A DNA stretch of 48,132 bases, from positions 5,071 through 53,202 of the forward strand of contig DBWX01000014.1 of assembly GCA_002309175.1 (NCBI GenBank), written 5' to 3'. Below the pieces are notes generated by a model. The model saw only the letters and a program-made list of their open reading frames with translations. It ran no database searches and had not been told where the DNA came from. The stretch's first letter is position 1. Every line of letters begins with the position of its first letter. This document shows positions 31,898-40,559 of the stretch, one piece after another. Origin of the DNA: Ruminococcaceae bacterium UBA1227 (GTDB lineage: Bacteria; Bacillota; Clostridia; Oscillospirales; Acutalibacteraceae). Both the position numbers and the translations under genes were made by a program.

Positions 31898-33259
31898 ATG
31901 GCATTGATCACCGGCGCGGTAAAGGGTACACAGGATACTCTTCCGCAGGACAGCGGCAAAATCCGCTTCGTGGAACAGACAATTGCGGATATAGCCGCAA
32001 ACTACGGATTTCGTGAAATCCGCACGCCTGTTTTCGAACATACCGAACTCTTCAACCGTTCTGTGGGTGACACGACGGATGTGGTTCAGAAGGAGATGTA
32101 CACCTTTGAGGACAAAGGCGGACGTTCTGTCACGCTGCGCCCCGAGGGCACTGCGGGAGTGGTCCGCGCTTTTATTGAGCACGGGCTCTTTAATGACGCT
32201 CTTCCGCAGAAAATGTATTACTTCACTTCCGCCTATCGGTATGAGAAACCTCAGGCGGGCCGCCTCCGTGAATTCCATCAGTTCGGCGTCGAGTGCTTCG
32301 GCCCCGAAGGACCCGCTGCCGACGCCGAAATCATAGCCCTTGCGAGCGAGATCTTCGGCTTCCTTGGAGTGGAGGGTCTGGAACTTCGGATTAATTCCAT
32401 CGGATGTCCGACCTGCCGTGCCGAGTATCAGAAAGCCCTGAAAGAGTATTTCCTTTCAAATATCGACAAGCTCTGTGATACCTGCAAAGGCAGACTTGAG
32501 CGTAATCCGATGAGGATTTTAGATTGTAAGAGTCCCGTATGCTCCGAGATAGCGAAGGACGCGCCTAAAGTCCTGGACTATCTCTGCGACGACTGCAAGG
32601 AGCATTTTGAAAGTCTGAAGAAATATCTTGAGGCCATGCACATACCGTACAGAGTTGACCCGACAATAGTCCGAGGCCTTGATTATTACACGAGAACGGT
32701 CTTTGAGTTCGTGACCACCGAGATAGGTGCCCAGGGCACCGTATGCGGCGGCGGCCGTTACGACGGCCTCTGCGAGGAACTCGGCGGTGCGCATGTTCCC
32801 GCCCTCGGATTCGGACTCGGGCTTGAGCGCCTCATGCTCCTGCTTGAGGCTCAGAAAATAGAACTTCCCGAGGACATGCGCCCCGACATCTACCTTGCTC
32901 CCGTCGGTGAGGCCGCGACGGTTTTCTCCGCCGGGCTTGCAAACGAACTTCGTCAGAATGGTATTTTTGCCCTCTTTGACATCTCGTCCAGAGGCATAAA
33001 GGCACAGATGAAATACGCAAACAAGATAGGCGCACATTATGTCGTCGTAATAGGTGACGACGAACTGAGTTCCGGTAAAGCAAAACTCAAGAATATGGAG
33101 ACAGGCGATGAGACCGAAACCGACCTTAAGAAGCTGGCCGAGGATTTCGGTGAAATCGCGATAAAGGATTCCATAGCAAAATTCGACATGGGCGACGACC
33201 TCGCGGACGTCGATATGTCAGCGATAGATTTCAACGCTCTTTTTGGAGGCAGGAATTAA
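31898..33259 (+). CDS. hisS: Histidyl-tRNA synthetase
   Basis: A class IIa synthetase charging tRNA-His. The 453-aa product has motif 1 near GFREIRTPVFEHTELFNRSVGD, motif 2 YRYEKPQAGRLREFHQFGVE and the histidine signature RGLDYYTRTVFEF. GGGRYDGL and motif 3 ALGFGLGLERLML complete the set, followed by an anticodon-binding domain. A C-terminal tail of about 30 residues (after EIAIKDSIAKF) makes it longer than the usual 420-430 aa. The frame is open upstream to 31778, but the ATG at 31898 follows CGGAGGA and gives the normal N-terminus. Upstream codons would read through the terminator hairpin. It overlaps aspS by one base (TAATG). Confidence 0.96.
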   Translation: MALITGAVKGTQDTLPQDSGKIRFVEQTIADIAANYGFREIRTPVFEHTELFNRSVGDTTDVVQKEMYTFEDKGGRSVTLRPEGTAGVVRAFIEHGLFNDALPQKMYYFTSAYRYEKPQAGRLREFHQFGVECFGPEGPAADAEIIALASEIFGFLGVEGLELRINSIGCPTCRAEYQKALKEYFLSNIDKLCDTCKGRLERNPMRILDCKSPVCSEIAKDAPKVLDYLCDDCKEHFESLKKYLEAMHIPYRVDPTIVRGLDYYTRTVFEFVTTEIGAQGTVCGGGRYDGLCEELGGAHVPALGFGLGLERLMLLLEAQKIELPEDMRPDIYLAPVGEAATVFSAGLANELRQNGIFALFDISSRGIKAQMKYANKIGAHYVVVIGDDELSSGKAKLKNMETGDETETDLKKLAEDFGEIAIKDSIAKFDMGDDLADVDMSAIDFNALFGGRN

Positions 33260-35037
33260 TGGACAATATGAACGGTCTTAAAAGGACCAATTACTGCGGT
33301 GAATTCAATACATCGTTTATAGGAAAGGAAGCCGTGGTCTGCGGCTGGGTGGCAAGACAGCGCGACCTCGGACAGCTTATCTTCATCGACCTGCGTGACC
33401 GTACGGGCATAGTTCAGCTTGCCTTCGACGATGCAACGGACAGGGAGATTTTCGATAAGGCTTTTGCGACCCGCGCCGAGTTTGTGCTTATGGCAAAGGG
33501 TATGGTCCGTGAGCGCTCATCGAAAAACCTTGAAATACCTACCGGTGAGGTCGAGATTTTCGTCACTGACCTTCGCGTGCTCGGCAAGTCGGAGACACCT
33601 CCGTTTGAGATAGTTGAGGACTCAAAGACGGATGAACTTCTCCGCCTCAAATACCGTTATCTGGACCTTCGCAGGCCTGACCTTGCGAAGAATATCCTCA
33701 TGCGTCACAAGATAGCAAAGATAACCCGTGACTTCTTTGATGAGAACGGTTTTATTGAGATTGAGACACCCATACTTATAAAATCCACACCCGAAGGCGC
33801 CCGTGACTTCCTTGTTCCGAGCCGCCTTCATAATGGCGACTTCTATGCGCTTCCGCAGTCGCCTCAGCTTTATAAACAGCTTTCAATGGTTGCCGGTTTT
33901 GACCGCTATATGCAGATTGCCCGCTGCTTCCGCGACGAGGATCTGCGCGCTGACCGTCAGCCCGAATTCACACAGATAGACCTCGAGATGTCCTTTGTTG
34001 AAATGGAGGATATCCTCGACCTCGGTGAGCGCTTTATGAAACGCGTCTTTAAGGACGCCCTCGGCGTGGAGGTGGAAACTCCGCTGCCCCGCCTGACTTT
34101 TAAAGAGTCAATGGAGCGTTTCGGTACGGACAAGCCGGATACCCGCTACGGCATGGAGCTCTATGACCTCTCCGAAATCGTAAAAGACTGCGGCTTCGGT
34201 GTGTTCGAGTCGGCCATAGCAGGCGGCGGAGCGGTGCGCGCAATAACAGCGAAGAACGCCGCGGCCGTACTCTCCCGCAAGGAGATTGACAAACTTACCG
34301 AAACCGCAAAAGGCATAGGCGCAAAGGGCCTTGCCTGGGTGCGCTGGACTGACGAGGGTATCTCGTCCTCATTCGGCAAATTCATCTCCGAAGAGAAGAT
34401 GAACGAGATCCTGAAAGCGGGCAATACCGAGCAGGGCGATGCAGTCCTCATCATAGGAGATACAAATGCCACGCTCGGCATGACAATACTCGGTGCTCTC
34501 CGCTCCGAGGTTGCGAAGAAACTCGATATTATTCCGCAGGACAGGTACAACCTGCTCTGGATTACCGAGTTCCCCTTCTTCGAGTGGGATGAGGAGCTTC
34601 AGACCTTTGTTGCAATGCACCATCCCTTCACGGCTCCCATGGATGACTGTCTCGACTATCTCGAGACGGACAAGGCCAAGGTACGCGCAAAGTGCTATGA
34701 CCTGGTACTTAACGGTGTTGAACTCGCTTCGGGTTCCATCCGTATAACGGATCCGGCACTTCAGTCGCGCATTTTCGACCTCCTCGGTCTTACCAAGGAG
34801 GAGGCGCAGCAGAAGTTTGGCTATCTGCTCGAGGCCTTTAAGTACGGACCTCCGCCGCACGGCGGCATGGGTCTCGGCCTCGACCGTCTCGTCATGCAGA
34901 TGCTCCGTTGCGAGACTCTCCGAGATGTCATAGCTTTCCCGAAGAACAAGGATGCCGTCGAACCGATGACCTCCTGTCCTTCGCCCGTCGACAACGCCCA
35001 GCTTTCAGAGCTCGGTATAAAGCTGATTGAAGAATAA
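33259..35037 (+). CDS. aspS: Aspartyl-tRNA synthetase (bacterial type)
   Basis: A class IIb synthetase charging tRNA-Asp. The 592-aa product has the N-terminal OB-fold anticodon domain (CGWVARQRDLGQLIFIDLRDRTG). Motif 2 is FRDEDLRADRQPEFTQIDLEMSF. The bacterial GAD insertion domain lies at about 290-420, and motif 3 is HGGMGLGLDRLVM. The QSPQLYKQ aspartate-binding loop is present. Length is typical. Whether it also charges tRNA-Asn cannot be decided from sequence by eye. It is co-transcribed with hisS, as in many Firmicutes. Confidence 0.97.
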   Translation: MDNMNGLKRTNYCGEFNTSFIGKEAVVCGWVARQRDLGQLIFIDLRDRTGIVQLAFDDATDREIFDKAFATRAEFVLMAKGMVRERSSKNLEIPTGEVEIFVTDLRVLGKSETPPFEIVEDSKTDELLRLKYRYLDLRRPDLAKNILMRHKIAKITRDFFDENGFIEIETPILIKSTPEGARDFLVPSRLHNGDFYALPQSPQLYKQLSMVAGFDRYMQIARCFRDEDLRADRQPEFTQIDLEMSFVEMEDILDLGERFMKRVFKDALGVEVETPLPRLTFKESMERFGTDKPDTRYGMELYDLSEIVKDCGFGVFESAIAGGGAVRAITAKNAAAVLSRKEIDKLTETAKGIGAKGLAWVRWTDEGISSSFGKFISEEKMNEILKAGNTEQGDAVLIIGDTNATLGMTILGALRSEVAKKLDIIPQDRYNLLWITEFPFFEWDEELQTFVAMHHPFTAPMDDCLDYLETDKAKVRAKCYDLVLNGVELASGSIRITDPALQSRIFDLLGLTKEEAQQKFGYLLEAFKYGPPPHGGMGLGLDRLVMQMLRCETLRDVIAFPKNKDAVEPMTSCPSPVDNAQLSELGIKLIEE

Positions 35038-35047
35038 GAAAAAAATA

Positions 35048-35079
35048 AGACCCGCTCAATCGAGCGGGTCTCTTTTTTT
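35048..35079. terminator. Bidirectional terminator between aspS and the SDR gene
   Basis: AGACCCGCTC (35048-35057) pairs with GAGCGGGTCT (35062-35071) around AATC. T runs flank it on both strands (35073-35079 on +, the A run at 35038-35045 on -). It ends the hisS-aspS transcript and the convergent SDR transcript. Confidence 0.93.
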
Positions 35080-35084
35080 AAGGT

Positions 35085-36107
35085 TTATTCACCCTTCATA
35101 CCGAGAAGCTGTTTGCCTTCGAGAGCAACCTGGCAGGAAACCTTGATTGAATCAAAGATAGCAGCCTTGATGTCGTCCTCTGTAGCGCCGAGTTTCTTGG
35201 CGATACCGGTATCGATGAAGATGTCTTCAGCCATGAGATCGGCTGTGTCGAAAATGTTCATACCGGACTCAATGTTTCTCTTCTTGTAGTCCATGATGAT
35301 GGGTATAGTACCAAGCTTCATGCCCCATGAGGGAACATAGATGATGGGTCTGTTTGCACCCATACCGCGTGCATCGTAAACTATCTTGAGGAACGGACGC
35401 CACTTCATGTTGTAGCAGGCACAGGGAAGAGCCTCAAAGCCCTTGGACTCACGGGTTGCAGAACCGCAGATGCACTCGCCGACCTGACGGCATGTAAGCA
35501 TAGCAGTACCGCCGCCCGGATAGAATGTGCACGGAAGCGGATCCATGATCTTTGTCTTGTCGATGAGGATAGTCCATACGGGTCTGCGTCCCGGCTGTGT
35601 GCCGAAGATGTAGGGAAGCTCAAGTACGTCAACTGAGAAGTTTTCGTCACATGAATCTTCGCAGAACTTTTCCTGTGCAAGACGTGATTTGAAGTACGGG
35701 TTCCTCTCAACGAGATTTCCCTCTGTGTGCATCTTTGCCCAGTAAGAGAAATAAGAACCGAGTACGGTAGCGTGTTTAACGCCTACTTTTTTGCAGAGAG
35801 GGAATATTCTCTCAAGGGGAGCTATGTTGAACTTATGATACTTGGGAAGTACCGGAGCCTCAAACTCTACGCGCTCGTCAACGCCTGCGGCGAATACGAA
35901 AGCGTCAGCGCCCTTAAGCCAATTCTCTACCTCTTCATCTGTCCACTTGTTGATATCCTGGAAGATGATTTCCATCTCTTCGGGGATAGGAGCGCCTTCC
36001 GGAAGCGGAGGGAGTGCAAGTGTAGATACCTGATGGCCTTTGGCGATAAGCTGCTTGGCTGCTTCGCAACCGAGAAGACCTGTACCGCCGATCATACAAA
36101 TTTTCAT
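35085..36107 (-). CDS. Atypical extended SDR / NAD-dependent epimerase-dehydratase-like protein
   Basis: A 340-aa Rossmann-fold protein with the dinucleotide motif GGTGLLG (residues 7-13). FVFAAGVDERVEF and VLGSYFSYWAKM lie in the central sheet. A C-terminal substrate domain contains SWGMKLGTIPIIMDY. The classical YxxxK pair is not clear: PYFKSRLAQEKF would give Tyr-x-x-x-Arg, and the nearby tyrosines are wrongly spaced. It may therefore be a non-catalytic or specialised SDR. The substrate is unknown. The ATG at 36107 has GGAG in front. An upstream in-frame ATG would extend it by 23 residues, but that extension crosses the promoter. It stands alone between two other units and has a consensus promoter. 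Confidence 0.8.
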   Translation of the reverse strand: MKICMIGGTGLLGCEAAKQLIAKGHQVSTLALPPLPEGAPIPEEMEIIFQDINKWTDEEVENWLKGADAFVFAAGVDERVEFEAPVLPKYHKFNIAPLERIFPLCKKVGVKHATVLGSYFSYWAKMHTEGNLVERNPYFKSRLAQEKFCEDSCDENFSVDVLELPYIFGTQPGRRPVWTILIDKTKIMDPLPCTFYPGGGTAMLTCRQVGECICGSATRESKGFEALPCACYNMKWRPFLKIVYDARGMGANRPIIYVPSWGMKLGTIPIIMDYKKRNIESGMNIFDTADLMAEDIFIDTGIAKKLGATEDDIKAAIFDSIKVSCQVALEGKQLLGMKGE

Positions 36108-36147
36108 TGGTGATGCATCTCCTTTACCAATATTTTTGTGCCATTTA

Positions 36148-36176
36148 ATTTTAATAAGAAACGGAGGTAATGTCAA
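36148..36176 (-). promoter_or_regulatory. Sigma-A promoter of the SDR gene
   Basis: On the minus strand TTGACA (complement of 36171-36176) and TAAAAT (complement of 36148-36153) are 17 bp apart. The start site should be near 36140, giving a short leader of about 33 nt. A near-consensus promoter for a single gene suggests strong expression. Confidence 0.85.
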
Positions 36177-36291
36177 TTGAGAAAGGAAATGTTAACAAAA
36201 AATTCCGTGTTATATTATCTTATTATATATTGAAAGAGAAACTGTTTATGTGATAAACTATATGAGTATTTATTAAAGGGAGGAAACCATT

Positions 36292-38364
36292 TTGAAAAAT
36301 TATACTTCCGACAATATCCGTAATATTGCGGTAGCAGGCCACGCAGGACGCGGCAAGACCACTCTTTGTGAGGCAATGCTCTATGTGGCCGGAGCAACTG
36401 AAAGACTCGGCAAAGTGGCGGACGGAACCACTGTAATGGACTTCGATGCCGAAGAAAAGAAGCGCGGCGCTTCCCTTATGAGCGCAGTCGCAAGCCTCGA
36501 ATGGAAAAATGTTAAGCTCAACATTATGGACACTCCGGGTCTCTTCGACTTCGCGGCAGGTCTTTCGGAGGCTGCCCGTGCGGCAGGCTGCATGCTCATC
36601 GTCACCGACGCTGAGAAGGCCGGTTACGATGTCGGCGCAGAGAAGGCTTTTGAGGCCGCCCGCGCACGCAATCTTTCAACTATGTTCATCATCAACAGAA
36701 CGGACGCCGAAAACGCAAACTTCGGTAATGTTTTTGATGAGCTTCAGGCAGTTCACGGAACAAAGCTTTGCCCTGTAGTAGTTCCCTACATCGAAAACAA
36801 CAAGATAGTTGCTCTTGTTGACTTCGCACAGAACAAGGCTTACAAGTACGCAAACGGTAAGGGTTCCGAAATCCCGATGCCCTCGGGTCCGAAACTCGAC
36901 GCCATGCGTGATATATTTAACGAATCAGTCGCAACTGCTTCCGAGGAGCTCATGGAGAAGTTCTTCGAAGGCGAGCCCTTCACCGAGAAGGAAGTTCAGG
37001 ACGGACTTCTGGAAGGCGTTACAAACGGCGACATCTATCCTGTATTTGCATGCTCAGGTCTCACACTTGAGGGTGTTGACCTCCTGCTTTCAGGTATCGT
37101 AAACCTTCTTCCGGCCGCTGCCGCGAAGACAGGCGAGATCGCTGTTGATGCCGACGGCAAGGAAGTTGCACTCAAGTGCGATCCCGCCGGCCCGCTCGCG
37201 GCTATCTGCTTCAAGACCATCGCCGACCCGTTCGTAGGTAAACTCTCCTATGTAAAGGTTGTATCCGGCGAGATTAAGGCGGACACACCCATCTACAACA
37301 CACGCACGGGTAACACCGAGCGTTTCGGTAAGATCCTTTATCCTCATGGCGGCAAGCAGGAGGACGGCAATGTCATCACTGCCGGCGATATTGCCATTCT
37401 GACAAAACTCGACGGTCTCAAGACCGGTGATACTATTTCTTCGCAGAAACAGCCGCTCACGCTCAAAGGCCTTAACCTCCCTGAGCCTTGCATGCCCATG
37501 GCTGTATATGCAACAAAGAAAGGCGACGAGGAGAAGATTGCCGCAGGTCTTATCAAACTTATGGATGAGGACCCGACTATCACATTCGGCACAAATACAG
37601 AGACCAAGGAACAGGTTATCAAGGGTCTCGGTGAACAGCATATAAACGTTGTTATCGGTAAGCTCAAGTCCAAGTTCGGTGTAGATGTTGAACTTCGTGC
37701 TCCGAAGGTAGCTTATCGCGAGGCCATAAAGAAGAAGGTCGAAGTTCAGGGCCGTCATAAGAAACAGTCCGGCGGACACGGCCAGTTCGGTGATGTATGG
37801 ATTCGCTTTGAGCCCTGCGATGAGCCCGGTCTCACATTTGCCGAAGAAGTATTCGGCGGTTCCGTACCGAAGAACTTCTTCCCCGCAGTTGAAAAGGGTC
37901 TCCTTGACTCCATTGAGCACGGCGTACTTGCCGGCTTCCCGATGGTAGGCCTTAAGGCTACACTTTATGACGGTTCTTACCACCCGGTTGACTCTTCGGA
38001 AATGGCATTCAAGACTGCCGCTTCCATCGCATATAAAGACGGTATCCCGAAGGCTAACCCCGTCATTCTTGAGCCCGTTGTAAGTCTTACGGTACTTGTA
38101 CCTGATGAAAACATGGGTGATATAATGGGTGATCTTACAAAGCGCCGCGGCCGCGTACTCGGTATGGAGCCGCTCGCAGGTAAGGCCGGCATGCAGAAAC
38201 TCATGGCCGAGGCGCCTGAGGCTGAACTTGCTGACTTCCCGACCGTACTTCGTTCGACAACCAAGGGCAGAGGCTCCTTCTCACAGGAGTTCGCACGCTA
38301 TGACGAGTGTCCTCACGAGGTCGCTCAGAAGGTTATCGAAGCCTATAAGTCAGAAGAAGAATAA
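36292..38364 (+). CDS. Elongation-factor-G-like translational GTPase (EF-G paralogue)
   Basis: A 690-aa protein with the full EF-G domain order (G, II, III, IV, V). The GTPase motifs differ from canonical EF-G. The P-loop is GHAGRGKTT, switch II reads DTPGLFDF where EF-G has DTPGHVDF (the catalytic His is Leu84), and the NKxD motif is NRTD (135-138). Switch I contains KKRGASLMSA instead of RGITI. Domain IV keeps SGGHGQFGDVWIRFEP and AFKTAASIAYKDG. I recall a clostridial EF-G-like group with GGSGKTT and DTPGYFDF, to which this probably belongs. The start is TTG with AGGGAGG upstream. It is a stand-alone unit, not in a str operon, so it is not the main fusA. Confidence 0.9.
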   Translation: MKNYTSDNIRNIAVAGHAGRGKTTLCEAMLYVAGATERLGKVADGTTVMDFDAEEKKRGASLMSAVASLEWKNVKLNIMDTPGLFDFAAGLSEAARAAGCMLIVTDAEKAGYDVGAEKAFEAARARNLSTMFIINRTDAENANFGNVFDELQAVHGTKLCPVVVPYIENNKIVALVDFAQNKAYKYANGKGSEIPMPSGPKLDAMRDIFNESVATASEELMEKFFEGEPFTEKEVQDGLLEGVTNGDIYPVFACSGLTLEGVDLLLSGIVNLLPAAAAKTGEIAVDADGKEVALKCDPAGPLAAICFKTIADPFVGKLSYVKVVSGEIKADTPIYNTRTGNTERFGKILYPHGGKQEDGNVITAGDIAILTKLDGLKTGDTISSQKQPLTLKGLNLPEPCMPMAVYATKKGDEEKIAAGLIKLMDEDPTITFGTNTETKEQVIKGLGEQHINVVIGKLKSKFGVDVELRAPKVAYREAIKKKVEVQGRHKKQSGGHGQFGDVWIRFEPCDEPGLTFAEEVFGGSVPKNFFPAVEKGLLDSIEHGVLAGFPMVGLKATLYDGSYHPVDSSEMAFKTAASIAYKDGIPKANPVILEPVVSLTVLVPDENMGDIMGDLTKRRGRVLGMEPLAGKAGMQKLMAEAPEAELADFPTVLRSTTKGRGSFSQEFARYDECPHEVAQKVIEAYKSEEE

Positions 38365-38368
38365 TTTT

Positions 38369-38397
38369 AAACGGTCGGCTTTTTGCCGACCGTTTAT
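38369..38397 (+). terminator. Hairpin after the EF-G-like gene
   Basis: AAACGGTCGGC (38369-38379) pairs perfectly with GCCGACCGTTT (38385-38395) around TTTTT. The following T run is weak (TTTATATT). It lies 4 bp after the stop and 18 bp before the next start, so some readthrough into the transporter genes is likely. Confidence 0.75.
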
Positions 38398-38414
38398 ATT
38401 GTAAGGTGTAAAGA

Positions 38415-39290
38415 ATGCTTGAAACCATTTTGGATGTGCTTCTTGACGTATTGAAAGATACGGCAAAACTCATACCGTTCCTCTTCCTCACCTACCTTGC
38501 CATGGAATATGTGGAGCACAAGGCGGGCGAGAAGGCAAAGGAGCGTATATCCAAATCCGGCAACTACGGCCCTGCCGTAGGTGCCATACTCGGTGCGTTT
38601 CCGCAGTGCGGCTTCTCGGCCGCGGCATCAAACCTCTATGCGGGCCGTATAATTACCGTCGGCACCCTGATGGCGGTTTATCTCTCGACTTCCGATGAGA
38701 TGCTTCCCATCTTCCTGTCGGAGCAGGTGCCCGTGGGTTCCATACTCAAGATACTGGGTCTTAAGGCGCTGATAGGCCTTATAGCGGGTTTCGCGCTTGA
38801 CTTTGCAGTCAGGCTTATTGTAAAAAGCAGAAACCACAAGCCTGAGCCCGAGGTGCACTCTATCTGTGAGAACGACCACTGTCACTGTGAAGAGGAAGGA
38901 ATATTCAAATCCGCCCTTCACCATACATTGCAGATAACACTTTTCATTTTCCTCGTTTCGCTGGTCCTTGATTTTGTCATAGAATTCGTGGGCAACGAGT
39001 CGCTTGCGAATTTCATTACAAACAAGCCGATTATAGGTGAGTTTGTCGCGGGAATCATAGGACTTATACCGAACTGTGCTGCATCTGTCGTCATAACCCA
39101 GCTCTATCTTGAGGGAGCATTGAGTTTCGGTGCCATGATGAGCGGACTTCTTGTCGGAGCGGGTATAGGCATTGCCGTGCTCCTTCGCATAAACAAGGAC
39201 ATGAAGAAGAACATTGAGATTATCGGCATCCTTTACGGTTTCGGAGTTTTCTTCGGAATACTCATTGAACTTATCGGTATTTCACTTTAA
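38415..39290 (+). CDS. Putative heavy-metal/manganese exporter (ArsP_2-like membrane protein)
   Basis: A 291-aa polytopic membrane protein with about 8-10 hydrophobic segments. Two similar halves each contain a Pro-x-Cys motif in a helix: AFPQCGFSAA (Cys65) and LIPNCAASVV (Cys221), each followed by a Gly/Ala-rich helix. This duplicated pattern fits the family of putative permeases annotated as arsenic/manganese exporters. The loop between the halves has a Cys/His cluster (HSICENDHCHC, residues 148-158) likely to bind metal. It lies upstream of the ThrE-type pair. The substrate is inferred from family names only. Confidence 0.75.
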   Translation: MLETILDVLLDVLKDTAKLIPFLFLTYLAMEYVEHKAGEKAKERISKSGNYGPAVGAILGAFPQCGFSAAASNLYAGRIITVGTLMAVYLSTSDEMLPIFLSEQVPVGSILKILGLKALIGLIAGFALDFAVRLIVKSRNHKPEPEVHSICENDHCHCEEEGIFKSALHHTLQITLFIFLVSLVLDFVIEFVGNESLANFITNKPIIGEFVAGIIGLIPNCAASVVITQLYLEGALSFGAMMSGLLVGAGIGIAVLLRINKDMKKNIEIIGILYGFGVFFGILIELIGISL

Positions 39291-39304
39291 GGCAGGTGAG
39301 TTGT

Positions 39305-40066
39305 TTGACAGCTGTAAAAGACCCGCACAGGTTTTTGAATCTTGCTCTTGATATGGGTGAGGAACTCATGTCCTGCGGCGCGGAAGTGAATCGTGTCGAG
39401 GACACGATTGCCCGAATGGGCATGGCTTTCGGCGCAGTCAACATGAATGTCTTTGTCATTACGACATCCATAGTCGTGACGATGCAGCTCTCAGACGACG
39501 AAAGCCTCACACTTACGCGCCGGATCACCAATCCGGGCACCATAGACTTCAGAAAGCTTTCGCGCATAAACAACGTCAGCAGGCAATACTGTCAGGGCGA
39601 AATCGCGGCTGAGGATCTTGAAGATGAGTTTAAAAAGGCCATTGATCCCACAACCAAACCGATACGCATGTATCTCGGCAGCGCTCTTGCCGCGTTTGCT
39701 TTCGCAATCTTTTTCGGCGGCAGGGTATGGGACGGTCTTGTTGCCGCTGCATTCGGCCTGCTTATCTGCGCTTTTCAGCGTGAGTTCTCGGGCAAGGCCC
39801 CGAACCTCATCATTTACAACATAGTTACATCGTTCATAGTCGGCCTGGGCGTATGCTTCCTGGCAAAGTTCATACCGGGCCTGAACCTGGATAAGATACT
39901 CATAGGAGATATCATGCTCCTGGTTCCCGGAGTTGCGATGACCAACGCCATAAAGGATATCCTGGTAGGCGATACGGTTTCAGGCACCATGCGGCTTGTT
40001 GAGACAATAATGTGGGCAGGCGCCCTGGCGGGCGGATTCATGGCCGCATTCTGGATTGTGTGGTGA
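39305..40066 (+). CDS. ThrE-type threonine/serine exporter, N-terminal subunit
   Basis: A 253-aa protein with the cytoplasmic ThrE/DUF1212 N-terminal domain: LNLALDMGEELMSCGAEVNRVEDTIARMG, followed by five hydrophobic helices (about residues 118-250). Corynebacterium ThrE exports threonine and serine as one chain. Here the function is split over this gene and the next. The TTG at 39305 was chosen because AGGTGAG lies just in front. A GTG at 39296 would add three residues but lies inside that ribosome binding site. It starts 14 bp after the metal-exporter gene. Confidence 0.85.
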   Translation: MTAVKDPHRFLNLALDMGEELMSCGAEVNRVEDTIARMGMAFGAVNMNVFVITTSIVVTMQLSDDESLTLTRRITNPGTIDFRKLSRINNVSRQYCQGEIAAEDLEDEFKKAIDPTTKPIRMYLGSALAAFAFAIFFGGRVWDGLVAAAFGLLICAFQREFSGKAPNLIIYNIVTSFIVGLGVCFLAKFIPGLNLDKILIGDIMLLVPGVAMTNAIKDILVGDTVSGTMRLVETIMWAGALAGGFMAAFWIVW

Positions 40067-40070
40067 GCCT

Positions 40071-40523
40071 ATGGAAATGAAACTTATTATAATTCAGATT
40101 CTTACGGGAGCGCTCGGCTCTGTCGGCTTCTCGCTCCTCTTCCGCTTAAAGACCGCGCATATTCCGCTTGCGGCAATCGGCGGCGCCCTCACGTGGAGCA
40201 TTTATCTGCTGGGTCTCCATCTGACGGATAATATCTTCGGTGCAAGCCTGATAGCCGCGGTGTTCTGCGCGCTCTATGCCGAGATTCTGGCGAAAATCCA
40301 CAAGACTCCGGCGACTGTAATGCTCGTGCCGAGCATGATACCGCTCATACCCGGAGGACCGCTCTACTATACCATGAGCGGTATTGTAAGCCGCGATCTC
40401 GAGACAGCCTGGTACTACGGCAGACTTACCATCCAGTATGCTCTCGCCATTGCGCTCGGCATAGCGCTTGTCTGGACAATCTGGGCGGCACTGTTTCAGA
40501 GAAAACCCTCGACTAAGGGTTGA
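40071..40523 (+). CDS. ThrE-type threonine/serine exporter, C-terminal subunit
   Basis: A 150-aa membrane protein of the DUF3815/ThrE_2 type with about five helices. The motif VMLVPSMIPLIPGGPLYYTM (near residues 88-107) corresponds to the conserved P-G-P substrate-path region seen in this family. It complements the preceding subunit to give the ten-helix ThrE layout. ATG codons at 40071 and 40077 are both possible. The first follows GGTGAG at a tight 4-nt spacing. The gap to the previous stop is 4 bp. Confidence 0.85.
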   Translation: MEMKLIIIQILTGALGSVGFSLLFRLKTAHIPLAAIGGALTWSIYLLGLHLTDNIFGASLIAAVFCALYAEILAKIHKTPATVMLVPSMIPLIPGGPLYYTMSGIVSRDLETAWYYGRLTIQYALAIALGIALVWTIWAALFQRKPSTKG

Positions 40524-40559
40524 ATAGAGACAAACGGTTAAAAAACAGGAGGAAACTTT

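Noticed and set aside
37090..37983. 297-codon open frame opposite the EF-G-like gene.
   Set aside because: Antisense to strongly conserved GTPase domains; no family resemblance and no ribosome binding site.
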